Part shown: piece by piece, positions 53,221-64,000 of the stretch
Numbering within the stretch: the first letter of the stretch is position 1
How the letters are laid out: each line of letters begins with the position of its first letter
Assembly (NCBI GenBank): GCA_964057225.1
Contig: OZ059900.1
Coordinates: forward strand, 26,117,638-26,181,637
Direction of reading: 5' to 3'
From: Auanema rhodensis
Taxonomy: Eukaryota > Nematoda > Chromadorea > Rhabditida > Rhabditidae
DNA: 64,000 bases
The notes under the pieces: generated by a model
What the model was told of the DNA's origin: nothing
Databases searched by the model: none
Seen by the model: the letters and a program-made list of their open reading frames with translations, nothing else
Program-made: the position numbers and the translations under genes

Positions 53221-53551
53221 AGCGAAATTTCCAAAAACTGGTTTTCCAGCATAATAAAATATTTCTCATGGGAAATACTGTGTTTTTGTATTTTTCTAGT
53301 GTTCAGCATGTAAAATGCTTCATTTTAGTATGTAACACGCTGAAATTCGTTGCATTTGACGACTCATATGAACAAAAATCGATTTAATCAATATTAGCCA
53401 TAAGGGGCGTGCCCTCAGAATATGCTAATTTCCTTAATTTTCTAACCCCTGTTTTTTTGTCGTGAAAGTGGAACTAGACGTTCTACGAACAATTTTGAGC
53501 TAGGTTTCATTGACATTGCATGAGTTTGAACACATGAAATCGTAAGTCAAA
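53221..53551 (+). repeat. Monomer m157 lacking its first 11 bp
   Basis: It begins at index 12 because of the adjoining deletion and otherwise runs to index 342 with C274 (gttcta). From here the array is back in regular register, offset by -134. Confidence 0.9.
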
Positions 53552-55260
53552 ACCTTGTTTACAGCGAAATTTCCAAAAACTGGTTTTCCAGCATAATAAA
53601 ATATTTCTCATGGGAAAAACTGTGTTTTTGTATTTTTCTAGTGTTCAGCATGTAAAATGCTTTATTTTAGTATGTAACACACTGAAATTTGTTGCATTTG
53701 ACGACTCATATGAACAAAAATCGATTTAATCAATATTAGCCATAAGGGGCGTGCCCTCAGAATATGCTAATTTCTTTATTTTTCTAACCCCTGTTTTTTG
53801 TCGTGAAAGTGGAACTAGACGTTGTACGAACAATTTTGAGCTAGGTTTCATTGACATTGCATGAGTTTGAACACATGAAATCGTAAGTCAAAACCTTGTT
53901 TACAGCGAAATTTCCAAAAACTGGTTTTCCAGCATAATAAAATATTTCTCATGGGAAATACTGTGTTTTTGTATTTTTCTAGTGTTCAGCATGTAAAATG
54001 CTTCATTTTAGTATGTAACACGCTGAAATTCGTTGCATTTGACGACTCATATGAACAAAAATCGATTTAATCAATATTAGCCATAAGGGGCGTGCCCTCA
54101 GAATATGCTAATTTCCTTAATTTTCTAACCCCTGTTTTTTTGTCGTGAAAGTGGAACTAGACGTTGTACGAACAATTTTGAGCTAGGTTTCATTGACATT
54201 GCATGAGTTTGAACACATGAAATCGTAAGTCAAAACCTTGTTTACAGCGAAATTTCCAAAAACTGGTTTTCCAGCATAATAAAATATTTCTCATGGGAAA
54301 TACTGTGTTTTTGTATTTTTCTAGTGTTCAGCATGTAAAATGCTTCATTTTAGTATGTAACACGCTGAAATTCGTTGCATTTGACGACTCATATGAACAA
54401 AAATCGATTTAATCAATATTAGCCATAAGGGGCGTGCCCTCAGAATATGCTAATTTCCTTAATTTTCTAACCAATGTTTTTTTGTCGTGAAAGTGGAACT
54501 AGACGTTGTACGAACAATTTTGAGCTAGGTTTCATTGACATTGCATGAGTTTGAACACATGAAATCGTAAGTCAAAACCTTGTTTACAGCGAAATTTCCA
54601 AAAACTGGTTTTCCAGCATAATAAAATATTTCTCATGGGAAATACTGTGTTTTTGTATTTTTCTAGTGTTCAGCATGTAAAATGCTTCATTTTAGTATGT
54701 AACACGCTGAAATTCGTTGCATTTGACGACTCATATGAACAAAAATCGATTTAATCAATATTAGCCATAAGGGGCGTGCCCTCAGAATATGCTAATTTCC
54801 TTAATTTTCTAACCCCTGTTTTTTTGTCGTGAAAGTGGAACTAGACGTTGTACGAACAATTTTGAGCTAGGTTTCATTGACATTGCATGAGTTTGAACAC
54901 ATGAAATCGTAAGTCAAAACCTTGTTTACAGCGAAATTTCCAAAAACTGGTTTTCCAGCATAATAAAATATTTCTCATGGGAAATACTGTGTTTTTGTAT
55001 TTTTCTAGTGTTCAGCATGTAAAATGCTTCATTTTAGTATGTAACACGCTGAAATTCGTTGCATTTGACGACTCATATGAACAAAAATCGATTTAATCAA
55101 TATTAGCCATAAGGGGCGTGCCCTCAGAATATGCTAATTTCCTTAATTTTCTAACACCTGTTTTTTTGTCGTGAAAGTGGAACTAGACGTTCTACGAACA
55201 ATTTTGAGCTAGGTTTCATTGACATTGCATGAGTTTGAACACATGAAATCGTAAGTCAAA

Positions 55261-56286
55261 ACCTTGTTTACAGCGAAATTTCCAAAAACTGGTTTTCCAG
55301 CATAATAAAATATTTCTCATGGGAAAAACTGTGTTTTTGTATTTTTCTAGTGTTCAGCATGTAAAATGCTTCATTTTAGTATGTAACACACTGAAATTTG
55401 TTGCATTTGACGACTCATATGAACAAAAATCGATTTAATCAATATTAGCCATAAGGGGCGTGCCCTCAGAATATGCTAATTTCCTTAATTTTCTAACCCC
55501 TGTTTTTTTGTCGTGAAAGTGGAACTAGACGTTGTACGAACAATTTTGAGCTAGGTTTCATTGACATTGCATGAGTTTGAACACATGAAATCGTAAGTCA
55601 AAACCTTGTTTACAGCGAAATTTCCAAAAACTGGTTTTCCAGCATAATAAAATATTTCTCAAGGGAAAAACTGTGTTTTTATATTTTTCTAGTGTTCAGC
55701 ATGTGAAATGCTTTATTTTAGTATGTAACACGCTGAAATTTGTTGCATTTGACGACTCATATGAACAAAAATCGATTTAATCAATATTAGCCATAAGGGG
55801 CGTGCCCTCAGAATATGCTAATTTCCTTAATTTTCTAACCCCTGTTTTTTTGTCGTGAAAGTGGAACTAGACGTTGTACGAACAATTTTAAGCTAGGTTT
55901 CATTGACATTGCATGAGTTTGAACACATGAAATCGTAAGTCAAAACCTTGTTTACAGCGAAATTTCCAAAAACTGGTTTTCCATCATAATACAATATTTC
56001 TCATGGGAAATACTGTGTTTTTGTATTTTTCTAGTGTTCAGAATGTAGAATGCTTCATTTTAGTATGTAACACGCTGAAATTCGTTGCATTTGACGACTC
56101 ATATGAACAAAAATCGATTTAATCAATATTAGCCATAAGGGGCGTGCCCTCAGAATATGCTAATTTCCTTAATTTTCTAACCCCTGTTTTTTTGTCGTGA
56201 AAGTGGAACTAGACGTTGTACGAACAATTTTGAGCTAGGTTTCATTGACATTGCATGAGTTTGAACACATGAAATCGTAAGTCAAA
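55261..56286 (+). repeat. D-C-E three-monomer cassette, copy 3 (m163-m165)
   Basis: Nearly identical to copy 2, including ccatcat in the third member. The second member has attttaag. Confidence 0.8.
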
Positions 56287-58388
56287 ACCTTGTTTACAGC
56301 GAAATTTCCAAAAACTGGTTTTCCAGCATAATAAAATATTTCTCATTGGAAATACTGTGTTTTTGTATTTTTCTAGTGTTCAGCATGTAAAATGCTTCAT
56401 TTTAGTATGTAACACGCTGAAATTCGTTGCATTTGACGACTCATATGAACAAAAATCGATTTAATCAATATTAGCCATAAGGGGCGTGCCCTCAGAATAT
56501 GCTAATTTCCTTAATTTTCTAACCCCTGTTTTTTTGTCGTGAAAGTGGAACTAGACGTTGTACGAACAATTTTGAGCTAGGTTTCATTGACATTGCATGA
56601 GTTTGAACACATGAAATCGTAAGTCAAAACCTTGTTTACAGCGAAATTTCCAAAAACTGGTTTTCCAGCATAATAAAATATTTCTCATGGGAAATACTGT
56701 GTTTTTGTATTTTTCTAGTGTTCAGCATGTAAAATGCTTCATTTTAGTATGTAACACGCTGAAATTCGTTGCATTTGACGACTCATATGAACAAAAATCG
56801 ATGTAATCAATATTAGCCATAAGGGGCGTGCCCTCAGAATATGCTAATTTCCTTAATTTTCTAACCCCTGTTTTTTTGTCGTGAAAGTGGAACTAGACGT
56901 TGTACGAACAATTTTGAGCTAGGTTTCATTGACATTGCATCAGTTTGAACACATGAAATCGTAAGTCAAAACCTTGTTTACAGCGAAATTTCCAAAAACT
57001 GGTTTTGCAGCATAATAAAATATTTCTCATGGGAAATACTGTGTTTTTGTATTTTTCTAGTGTTCAGCATGTAAAATGCTTCATTTTAGTATGTAACACG
57101 CTGAAATTCGTTGCATTTGACGACTCATATGAACAAAAATCGATTTATTCAATATTAGCCATAAGGGGCGTGCCCTCAGAATATGCTAATTTCCTTAATT
57201 TTCTAACCCCTGTTTTTTTGTCGTGAAAGTGGAACTAGACGTTGTACGAACAATTTTGAGCTAGGTTTCATTGACATTGCATGAGTTTGAACACATGAAA
57301 TCGTAAGTCAAAACCTTGTTTACAGCGAAATTTCCAAAAACTGGTTTTCCAGCATAATAAAATATTTCTCATGGGAAATACTGTGTTTTTGTATTTTTCT
57401 AGTGTTCAGCATGTAAAATGCTTCATTTTAGTATGTAACACGCTGAAATTCGTTGCATTTGACGACTCATATGAACAAAAATCGATTTAATCAATATTAG
57501 CCATAAGGGGCGTGCCCTCAGAATATGCTAATTTCCTTAATTTTCTAACCCCTGTTTTTTTGTCGTGAAAGTGGAACTAGACGTTGTACGAACAATTTTG
57601 AGCTAGGTTTCATTGACATTGCATGAGTTTGAACACATGAAATCGTAAGTCAAAACCTTGTTTACAGCAAAATTTCCAAAAACTGGTTTTCCAGCATAAT
57701 AAAATATTTCTCATGGGAAATACTGTGTTTTTGTATTTTTCTAGTGTTCAGCATGTAAAATGCTTCATTTTAGTATGTAACACGCTGAAATTCGTTGCAT
57801 TTGACGACTCATATGAACAAAAATCGATTTAATCAATATTAGCCATAAGGGGCGTGCCCTCAGAATATGCTAATTTCCTTAATTTTCTAACCCCTGTTTT
57901 TTTGTCGTGAAAGTGGAACTAGACGTTGTACGAACAATTTTGAGCTAGGTTTCATTGACATTGCATGAGTTTGAACACATGAAATCGTAAGTCAAAACCT
58001 TGTTTACAGCGAAATTTCCAAAAACTGGTTTTCCAGCATAATAAAATATTTCTCATGGGAAATACTGTGTTTTTGTATTTTTCTAGTGTTCAGCATGTAA
58101 AATGCTTCATTTTAGTATGTAACACGCTGAAATTCGTTGCATTTGACGACTCATATGAACAAAAATCGATGTAATCAATATTAGCCATAAGGGGCGTGCC
58201 CTCAGAATATGCTAATTTCCTTAATTTTCTAACCCCTGTTTTTTTGTCGTGAAAGTGGAACTAGACGTTGTACGAACAATTTTGAGCTAGGTTTCATTGA
58301 CATTGCATCAGTTTGAACACATGAAATCGTAAGTCAAAACCTTGTTTACAGCGAAATTTCCAAAAACTGGTTTTGCAGCATAATAAAA

Positions 58389-58406
58389 TATTTCTCATGA
58401 GAAATA
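58389..58406. repeat. Perfect 18-bp palindrome in m172
   Basis: This is the fourth catgag monomer and is about 54 kb from the other three. Its remaining sites are unlike m8, m10 and m13, so A62 either arose again or was transferred by conversion. Confidence 0.9.
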
Positions 58407-60732
58407 CTGTGTTTTTGTATTTTTCTAGTGTTCAGCATGTAAAATGCTTCATTTTAGTATGTAACACGCTGAAATTCGTTGCATTTGACGACTCATATGA
58501 ACAAAAATCGATTTAATCAATATTAGCCATAAGGGGCGTGCCCTCAGAATATGCTAATTTCCTTAATTTTCTAACCCCTGTTTTTTTGTCGTGAAAGTGG
58601 AACTAGACGTTGTACGAACAATTTTGAGCTAGGTTTCATTGACATTGCATGAGTTTGAACACATGAAATCGTAAGTCAAAACCTTGTTTACAGCGAAATT
58701 TCCAAAAACTGGTTTTCCAGCATAATAAAATATTTCTCATGGGAAAAACTGTGTTTTTGTATTTTTCTAGTGTTCAGCATGTAAAATGCTTCATTTTAGT
58801 ATGTAACACACTGAAATTCGTTGCATTTGACGACTCATATGAACAAAAATCGATTTAATCAATATTAGCCATAAGGGGCGTGCCCTCAGAATATGCTAAT
58901 TTCCTTAATTTTCTAACCCCTGTTTTTTTGTCGTGAAAGTGGAACTAGACGTTGTACGAACAATTTTGAGCTAGGTTTCATTGACATTGCATGAGTTTGA
59001 ACACATGAAATCGTAAGTCAAAACCTTGTTTACAGCGAAATTTCCAAAAACTGGTTTTCCAGCATAATAAAATATTTCTCATGGGAAAAACTGTGTTTTT
59101 GTATTTTTCTAGTGTTCAGCATGTTAAATGCTTCATTTTAGTATGTAACACACTGAAATTTGTTGCATTTGACGACTCATATGAACAAAAATCGATTTAA
59201 TCAATATTAGCCATAAGGGGCGTGCCCTCAGAATATGCTAATTTCCTTAATTTTCTAACCCCTGTTTTTTTGTCGTGAAAGTGGAACTAGACGTTGTACG
59301 AACAATTTTGAGCTAGGTTTCATTGACATTGCATGAGTTTGAACACATGAAATCGTAAGTCAAAACCTTGTTTACAGCGAAATTTCCAAAAACTGGTTTT
59401 CCAGCATAATAAAATATTTCTCATGGGAAATACTGTGTTTTTGTATTTTTCTAGTGTTCAGCATGTAAAATGCTTCATTTTAGTATGTAACACGCTGAAA
59501 TTCGTTGCATTTGACGACTCATATGAACAAAAATCGATTTAATCAATATTAGCCATAAGGGGCGTGCTCTCAGAATATGCTAATTTCCTTAATTTTCTAA
59601 CCCCTGTTTTTTTGTCGTGAAAGTGGAACTAGACGTTGTACGAACAGTTTTGAGCTAGGTTTCATTGACATTGCATGAGTTTGAACACATGAAATCGTAA
59701 GTCAAAACCTTGTTTACAGCGAAATTTCCAAAAACTGGTTTTCCAGCATAATAAAATATTTCTCATGGGAAATACTGTGTTTTTGTATTTTTCTAGTGTT
59801 CAGCATGTAAAATGCTTCATTTTAGTATGTAACACGCTGAAATTCGTTGCATTTGACGACTCATATGAACAAAAATCGATTTAATCAATATTAGCCATAA
59901 GGGGCGTGCCCTCAGAATATGCTAATTTCCTTAATTTTCTAACCCCTGTTTTTTTGTCGTGAAAGTGGAACTAGACGTTGTACGAACAATTTTGAGCTAG
60001 GTTTCATTGACATTGCATGAGTTTGAACACATGAAATCGTAAGTCAAAACCTTGTTTACAGCGAAATTTCCAAAAACTGGTTTTCCAGCATAATAAAATA
60101 TTTTTCATGGGAAATACTGTGTTTTTGTATTTTTCTAGTGTTCAGCATGTAAGATGCTTTATTTTAGTATGTAACACGCTGAAATTCGTTGCATTTGACG
60201 ACTCATATGAACAAAAATCGATTTAATCAATATTAGCCATAAGGGGCGTGCCCTCAGAATATGCTAATTTCCTTAATTTTCTAACCCCTGTTTTTTTGTC
60301 GTGAAAGTGGAACTAGACGTTGTACGAACAATTTTGAGCTAGGTTTCATTGACATTGCATCAGTTTGAACACATGAAATCGTAAGTCAAAACCTTGTTTA
60401 CAGCGAAAATTCCAAAAACTGGTTTTCCAGCATAATAAAATATTTTTCATGGGAAATACTGTGTTTTTGTATTTTTCTAGTGTTCAGCATGTAAAATGCT
60501 TCATTTTAGTATGTAACACGCTGAAATTCGTTGCATTTGACGACTCATATGAACAAAAATCGATTTAATCAATATTAGCCATAAGGGGCGTGCCCTCAGA
60601 ATATGCTAATTTCCTTAATTTTCTAACCCCTGTTTTTTTGTCGTGAAAGTGGAACTAGACGTTGTACGAACAATTCTGAGCTAGGTTTCATTGACATTGC
60701 ATGAGTTTGAACACATGAAATCGTAAGTCAAA

Positions 60733-61758
60733 ACCTTGTTTACAGCGAAATTTCCAAACACTGGTTTTCCAGCAAAATAAAATATTTCTCATGGGAAAAA
60801 CTGTGTTTTTGTATTTTTCTAGTGTTCAGCATGTAAAATGCTTCATTTTAGTATGTAACACACTGAAATTTGTTGCATTTGACGACTCATATGAACAAAA
60901 ATCGATTTAATCAATATTAGCCATAAGGGGCGTGCCCTCAGAATATGCTAATTTCCTTAATTTTCTAACCCCTGTTTTTTTGTCGTGAAAGTGGAACTAG
61001 ACGTTGTACGAACAATTTTGAGCTAGGTTTCATTGACATTGCATGAGTTTGAACACATGAAATCGTAAGTCAAAACCTTGTTTACAGCGAAATTTCCAAA
61101 AACTGGTTTTCCAGCATAATAAAATATTTCTCAAGGGAAAAACTGTGTTTTTATATTTTTCTAGTGTTCAGCATGTGAAATGCTTTATTTTAGTATGTAA
61201 CACGCTGAAATTTGTTGCATTTGACGACTCATATGAACAAAAATCGATTTAATCAATATTAGCCATAAGGGGCGTGCCCTCAGAATATGCTAATTTCCTT
61301 AATTTTCTAACCCCTGTTTTTTTGTCGTGAAAGTGGAACTAGACGTTGTACGAACAATTTTGAGCTAGGTTTCATTGACATTGCATGAGTTTGAACACAT
61401 GAAATCGTAAGTCAAAACCTTGTTTACAGCGAAATTTCCAAAAACTGGTTTTCCAGCATAATACAATATTTCTCATGGGAAATACTGTGTTTTTGTATTT
61501 TTCTAGTGTTCAGAATGTAAAATGCTTTATTTTAGTATGTAACACGCTGAAATTCGTTGCATTTGACGACTCATATGAACAAAAATCGATTTAATCAATA
61601 TTAGCCATAAGGGGCGTGCCCTCAGAATATGCTAATTTCCTTAATTTTCTAACCCCTGTTTTTTTGTCGTGAAAGTGGAACTAGACGTTGTACGAACAAT
61701 TTTGAGCTAGGTTTCATTGACATTGCATGAGTTTGAACACATGAAATCGTAAGTCAAA
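60733..61758 (+). repeat. D-C-E three-monomer cassette, copy 4 (m179-m181), diverged
   Basis: Same order as the other copies, but m179 has private ccaaacactgg and cagcaaaataa, and m181 keeps only half of the E mark (cagaatgtaaaatgcttta). It is the oldest-looking copy of the cassette. Confidence 0.7.
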
Positions 61759-63810
61759 ACCTTGTTTACTGCGAAATTTCCAAAAACTGGTTTTCCAGCA
61801 TAATAAAATATTTCTCATGGGAAATACTGTGTTTTTGTATTTTTCTAGTGTTCAGCATGTAAAATGCTTAATTTTAGTATGTAACACGCTGAAATTTGTT
61901 GCATTTGACGACTCATATGAACAAAAATCGATTTAATCAATATTAGCCATAAGGGGCGTGCCCTCAGAATATGCTAATTTCCTTAATTTTCTAACCCCTG
62001 TTTTTTTGTCGTGAAAGTGGAACTAGACGTTGTACGAACAATTTTGAGCTAGGTTTCATTGACATTGCATGAGTTTGAACACATGAAATCGTAAGTCAAA
62101 ACCTTGTTTACAGCGAAATTTCCAAAAACTGGTTTTCCAGCATAATAAAATATTTCTCATGGGAAATACTGTGTTTTTGTATTTTTCTAGTGTTCAGCAT
62201 GTAAAATGCTTCATTTTAGTATGTAACACGCTGAAATTCGTTGCATTTGACGACTCATATGAACAAAAATCGATTTAATCAATATTAGCCATAAGGGGCG
62301 TGCCCTCAGAATATGCTAATTTCCTTAATTTTCTAACCCCTGTTTTTTTGTCGTGAAAGTGGAACTAGACGTTGTACGAACAATTTTGAGCTAGGTTTCA
62401 TTGACATTGCATGAGTTTGAACACATGAAATCGTAAGTCAAAACCTTGTTTACAGCGAAATTTCCAAAAACTGGTTTTCCAGCATAATAAAATATTTCTC
62501 ATGGGAAATACTGTGTTTTTGTATTTTTCTAGTGTTCAGCATGTAAAATGCTTCATTTTAGTATGTAACACGCTGAAATTCGTTGCATTTGACGACTCAT
62601 ATGAACAAAAATCGATTTAATCAATATTAGCCATAAGGGGCGTGCCCTCAGAATATGCTAATTTCCTTAATTTTCTAACCCCTGTTTTTTTGTCGTGAAA
62701 GTGGAACTAGACGTTGTACGAACAATTTTGAGCTAGGTTTCATTGACATTGCATGAGTTTGAACACATGAAATCGTAAGTCAAAACCTTGTTTACAGCGA
62801 AATTTCCAAAAACTGGTTTTCCAGCATAATAAAATATTTCTCATGGGAAATACTGTGTTTTTATATTTTTCTAGTGTTCAGCATGTAAAATGCTTCATTT
62901 TAGTATGTAACACGCTGAAATTCGTTGCATTTGACGACTCATATGAACAAAAATCGATTTAATCAATATTAGCCATAAGGGGCGTGCCCTCAGAATATGC
63001 TAATTTCCTTAATTTTCTAACCCCTGTTTTTTTGTCGTGAAAGTGGAACTAGACGTTGTACGAACAATTTTGAGCTAGGTTTCATTGACATTGCATGAGT
63101 TTGAACACATGAAATCGTAAGTCAAAACCTTGTTTACAGCGAAATTTCCAAAAACTGGTTTTCCAGCATAATAAAATATTTCTCAAGGGAAAAACTGTGT
63201 TTTTATATTTTTCTAGTGTTCAGCATGTAAAATGCTTTATTTTAGTATGTAACACGCTGAAATTTGTTGCATTTGACGACTCATATGAACAAAAATCGAT
63301 TTAATCAATATTAGCCATAAGGGGCGTGCCCTCAGAATATGCTAATTTCCTTAATTTTCTAACCCCTGTTTTTTTGTCGTGAAAGTGGAACTAGACGTTG
63401 TACGAACAATTTTGAGCTAGGTTTCATTGACATTGCATGAGTTTGAACACATGAAATCGTAAGTCAAAACCTTGTTTACAGCGAAATTTCCAAAAACTGG
63501 TTTTCCAGCATAATAAAATATTTCTCATGGGAAATACTGTGTTTTTGTATTTTTCTAGTGTTCAGCATGTAAAATGCTTCATTTTAGTATGTAACACGCT
63601 GAAATTCGTTGCATTTGACGACTCATATGAACAAAAATCGATTTAATCAATATTAGCCATAAGGGGCGTGCCCTCAGAATATGCTAATTTCCTTAATTTT
63701 CTAACCCCTGTTTTTTTGTCGTGAAAGTGGAACTAGACGTTGTACGAACAATTTTGAGCTAGGTTTCATTGACATTGCATGAGTTTGAACACATGAAATC
63801 GTAAGTCAAA

Positions 63811-64000
63811 ACCTTGTTTACAGCGAAATTTCCAAAAACTGGTTTTCCAGCATAATAAAATATTTCTCATGGGAAATACTGTGTTTTTGTATTTTTCTAG
63901 TGTTCAGCATGTGAAATGCTTCATGTATGTAACGCGCTGAAATTCGTTGCATTTGACGACTCATATGAACAAAAATCGATTTAATCAATATTAGCCATAA
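63811..64000 (+). repeat. Partial last monomer m188 with 4-bp deletion
   Basis: Cut by the window end at index 194. It lacks index 115-118 (tcat joins gtatg at 63924/63925) and has gtgaaatg and aacgcgct. A cluster of private changes is unusual here and may signal an approaching array edge, or may be chance. Confidence 0.85.

Larger units (their letters stand above)
54919..58680 (+). repeat. Large duplicated segment, copy 2 (m162-m172)
   Basis: It repeats the marker order of 49582-53220. Differences: attttaag in m164, cattgga in m166, C313 in m167, and a last member m172 that has G37 but then A62 and normal gatttaatc. m172 is thus a hybrid whose front matches m156 and m168 and whose rear is ordinary. 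After it the order departs from copy 1. Confidence 0.85.
1..64000 (+). repeat. 342-bp satellite DNA array, 188 monomers, fills window
   Basis: One monomer repeats in a single orientation throughout; strand is given as the orientation read from accttgtttacagcg. Monomer n starts at 1+342(n-1) for n=1-42 (m42 = 14023). Later anchors: m48 16071, m60 20174, m72 24276, m89 30089, m107 36244, m110 37269, m113 38294, m115 38980, m125 42400, m130 44111, m140 47531, m145 49240, m156 53002, m158 53552, m159 53893, m188 63811. Lengths are 342 bp except 341 in m42, 43, 45, 46, 59, 65, 71, 88, 106, 109, 110, 125, 144 and 158, 343 in m113, 114, 128 and 129, and 219 in m156. No inversion, transposon or unique sequence interrupts the array. 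Hand-counted GC is about 34% (116 of 342). The family is unrecognised; the structure identifies it as eukaryotic satellite DNA. Function as centromere or heterochromatin is inference. Confidence 0.98.
47531..64000 (+). repeat. Tract IV: cassette-based region (m140-m188)
   Basis: A177 monomers dominate; no B-type copy was seen. Characteristic marks are D-type, caaggg, E-type, acacctg with C274, cgatgtaatc (G175), ttttgcag (G37) and gatttattc (T178). They form 4- and 5-monomer repeats and a larger duplication. The tract contains the only large indel in the window, at 53220/53221. From about 59 kb the order becomes less regular, with private changes such as gtgctctc (59568), cgaaaattcc, caattctgag and ccaaacactgg. 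It contains no genes. Confidence 0.85.

Noticed and set aside
1-64000. CRISPR array
   Set aside because: The repeat is 342 bp with no short repeats separated by unique spacers, and no cas genes are present.

Overview
The whole 64-kb window is one uninterrupted tandem satellite array. A 342-bp, AT-rich monomer (about 34% GC, hand count) repeats head to tail in a single orientation from the first base to the last. I count 188 monomers: 185 of full length (341-343 bp), one truncated to 219 bp (53002-53220), its neighbour lacking its first 11 bp (53221-53551), and one cut by the window end (63811-64000). The length bookkeeping closes exactly: fourteen 1-bp deletions, four 1-bp insertions and one 134-bp deletion account for the -144 shift between the last monomer's observed start (63811) and its start under a perfect 342-bp period (63955). 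I found no protein gene, RNA gene, transposon, CRISPR array or unique sequence, and neither edge of the array is in view.

Such an array implies a eukaryotic nuclear genome, in (peri)centromeric, subtelomeric or other constitutive heterochromatin. I do not recognise the family and cannot name the organism. Plants and insects both carry satellites of this size.

The information lies in how monomer variants are arranged. 'Index' below means position in the monomer, with index 1 = the a of accttg. Tract I (1-11970) mixes two main subfamilies: A-type (T110, C127, A177) and B-type (typically T87, G110, A127, T177). Tract II (11971-36243) has only A177 monomers and contains a trimeric, a hexameric (three units) and a tetrameric higher-order repeat (HOR). 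Tract III (36244-47530) brings B-type back and is dominated by a 15-monomer, 5131-bp segment present twice in tandem, with one difference noticed. Tract IV (47531-64000) is built from a recurring three-monomer cassette, 4- and 5-monomer repeats and a larger duplication at a 5337-bp offset, one copy of which ends at the 134-bp deletion.

Nested repeats, mosaic monomers and slot swaps fit repeated unequal crossing-over and gene conversion. Two sequence-level signals deserve follow-up: an almost invariant GC-rich core (index 178-212), and subfamily differences that are C-to-T or G-to-A changes at seven of ten consensus CpGs. The 60-70-codon open frames recurring at 342-bp steps are by-products of the repeat, not genes. 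All variant calls were made by eye.
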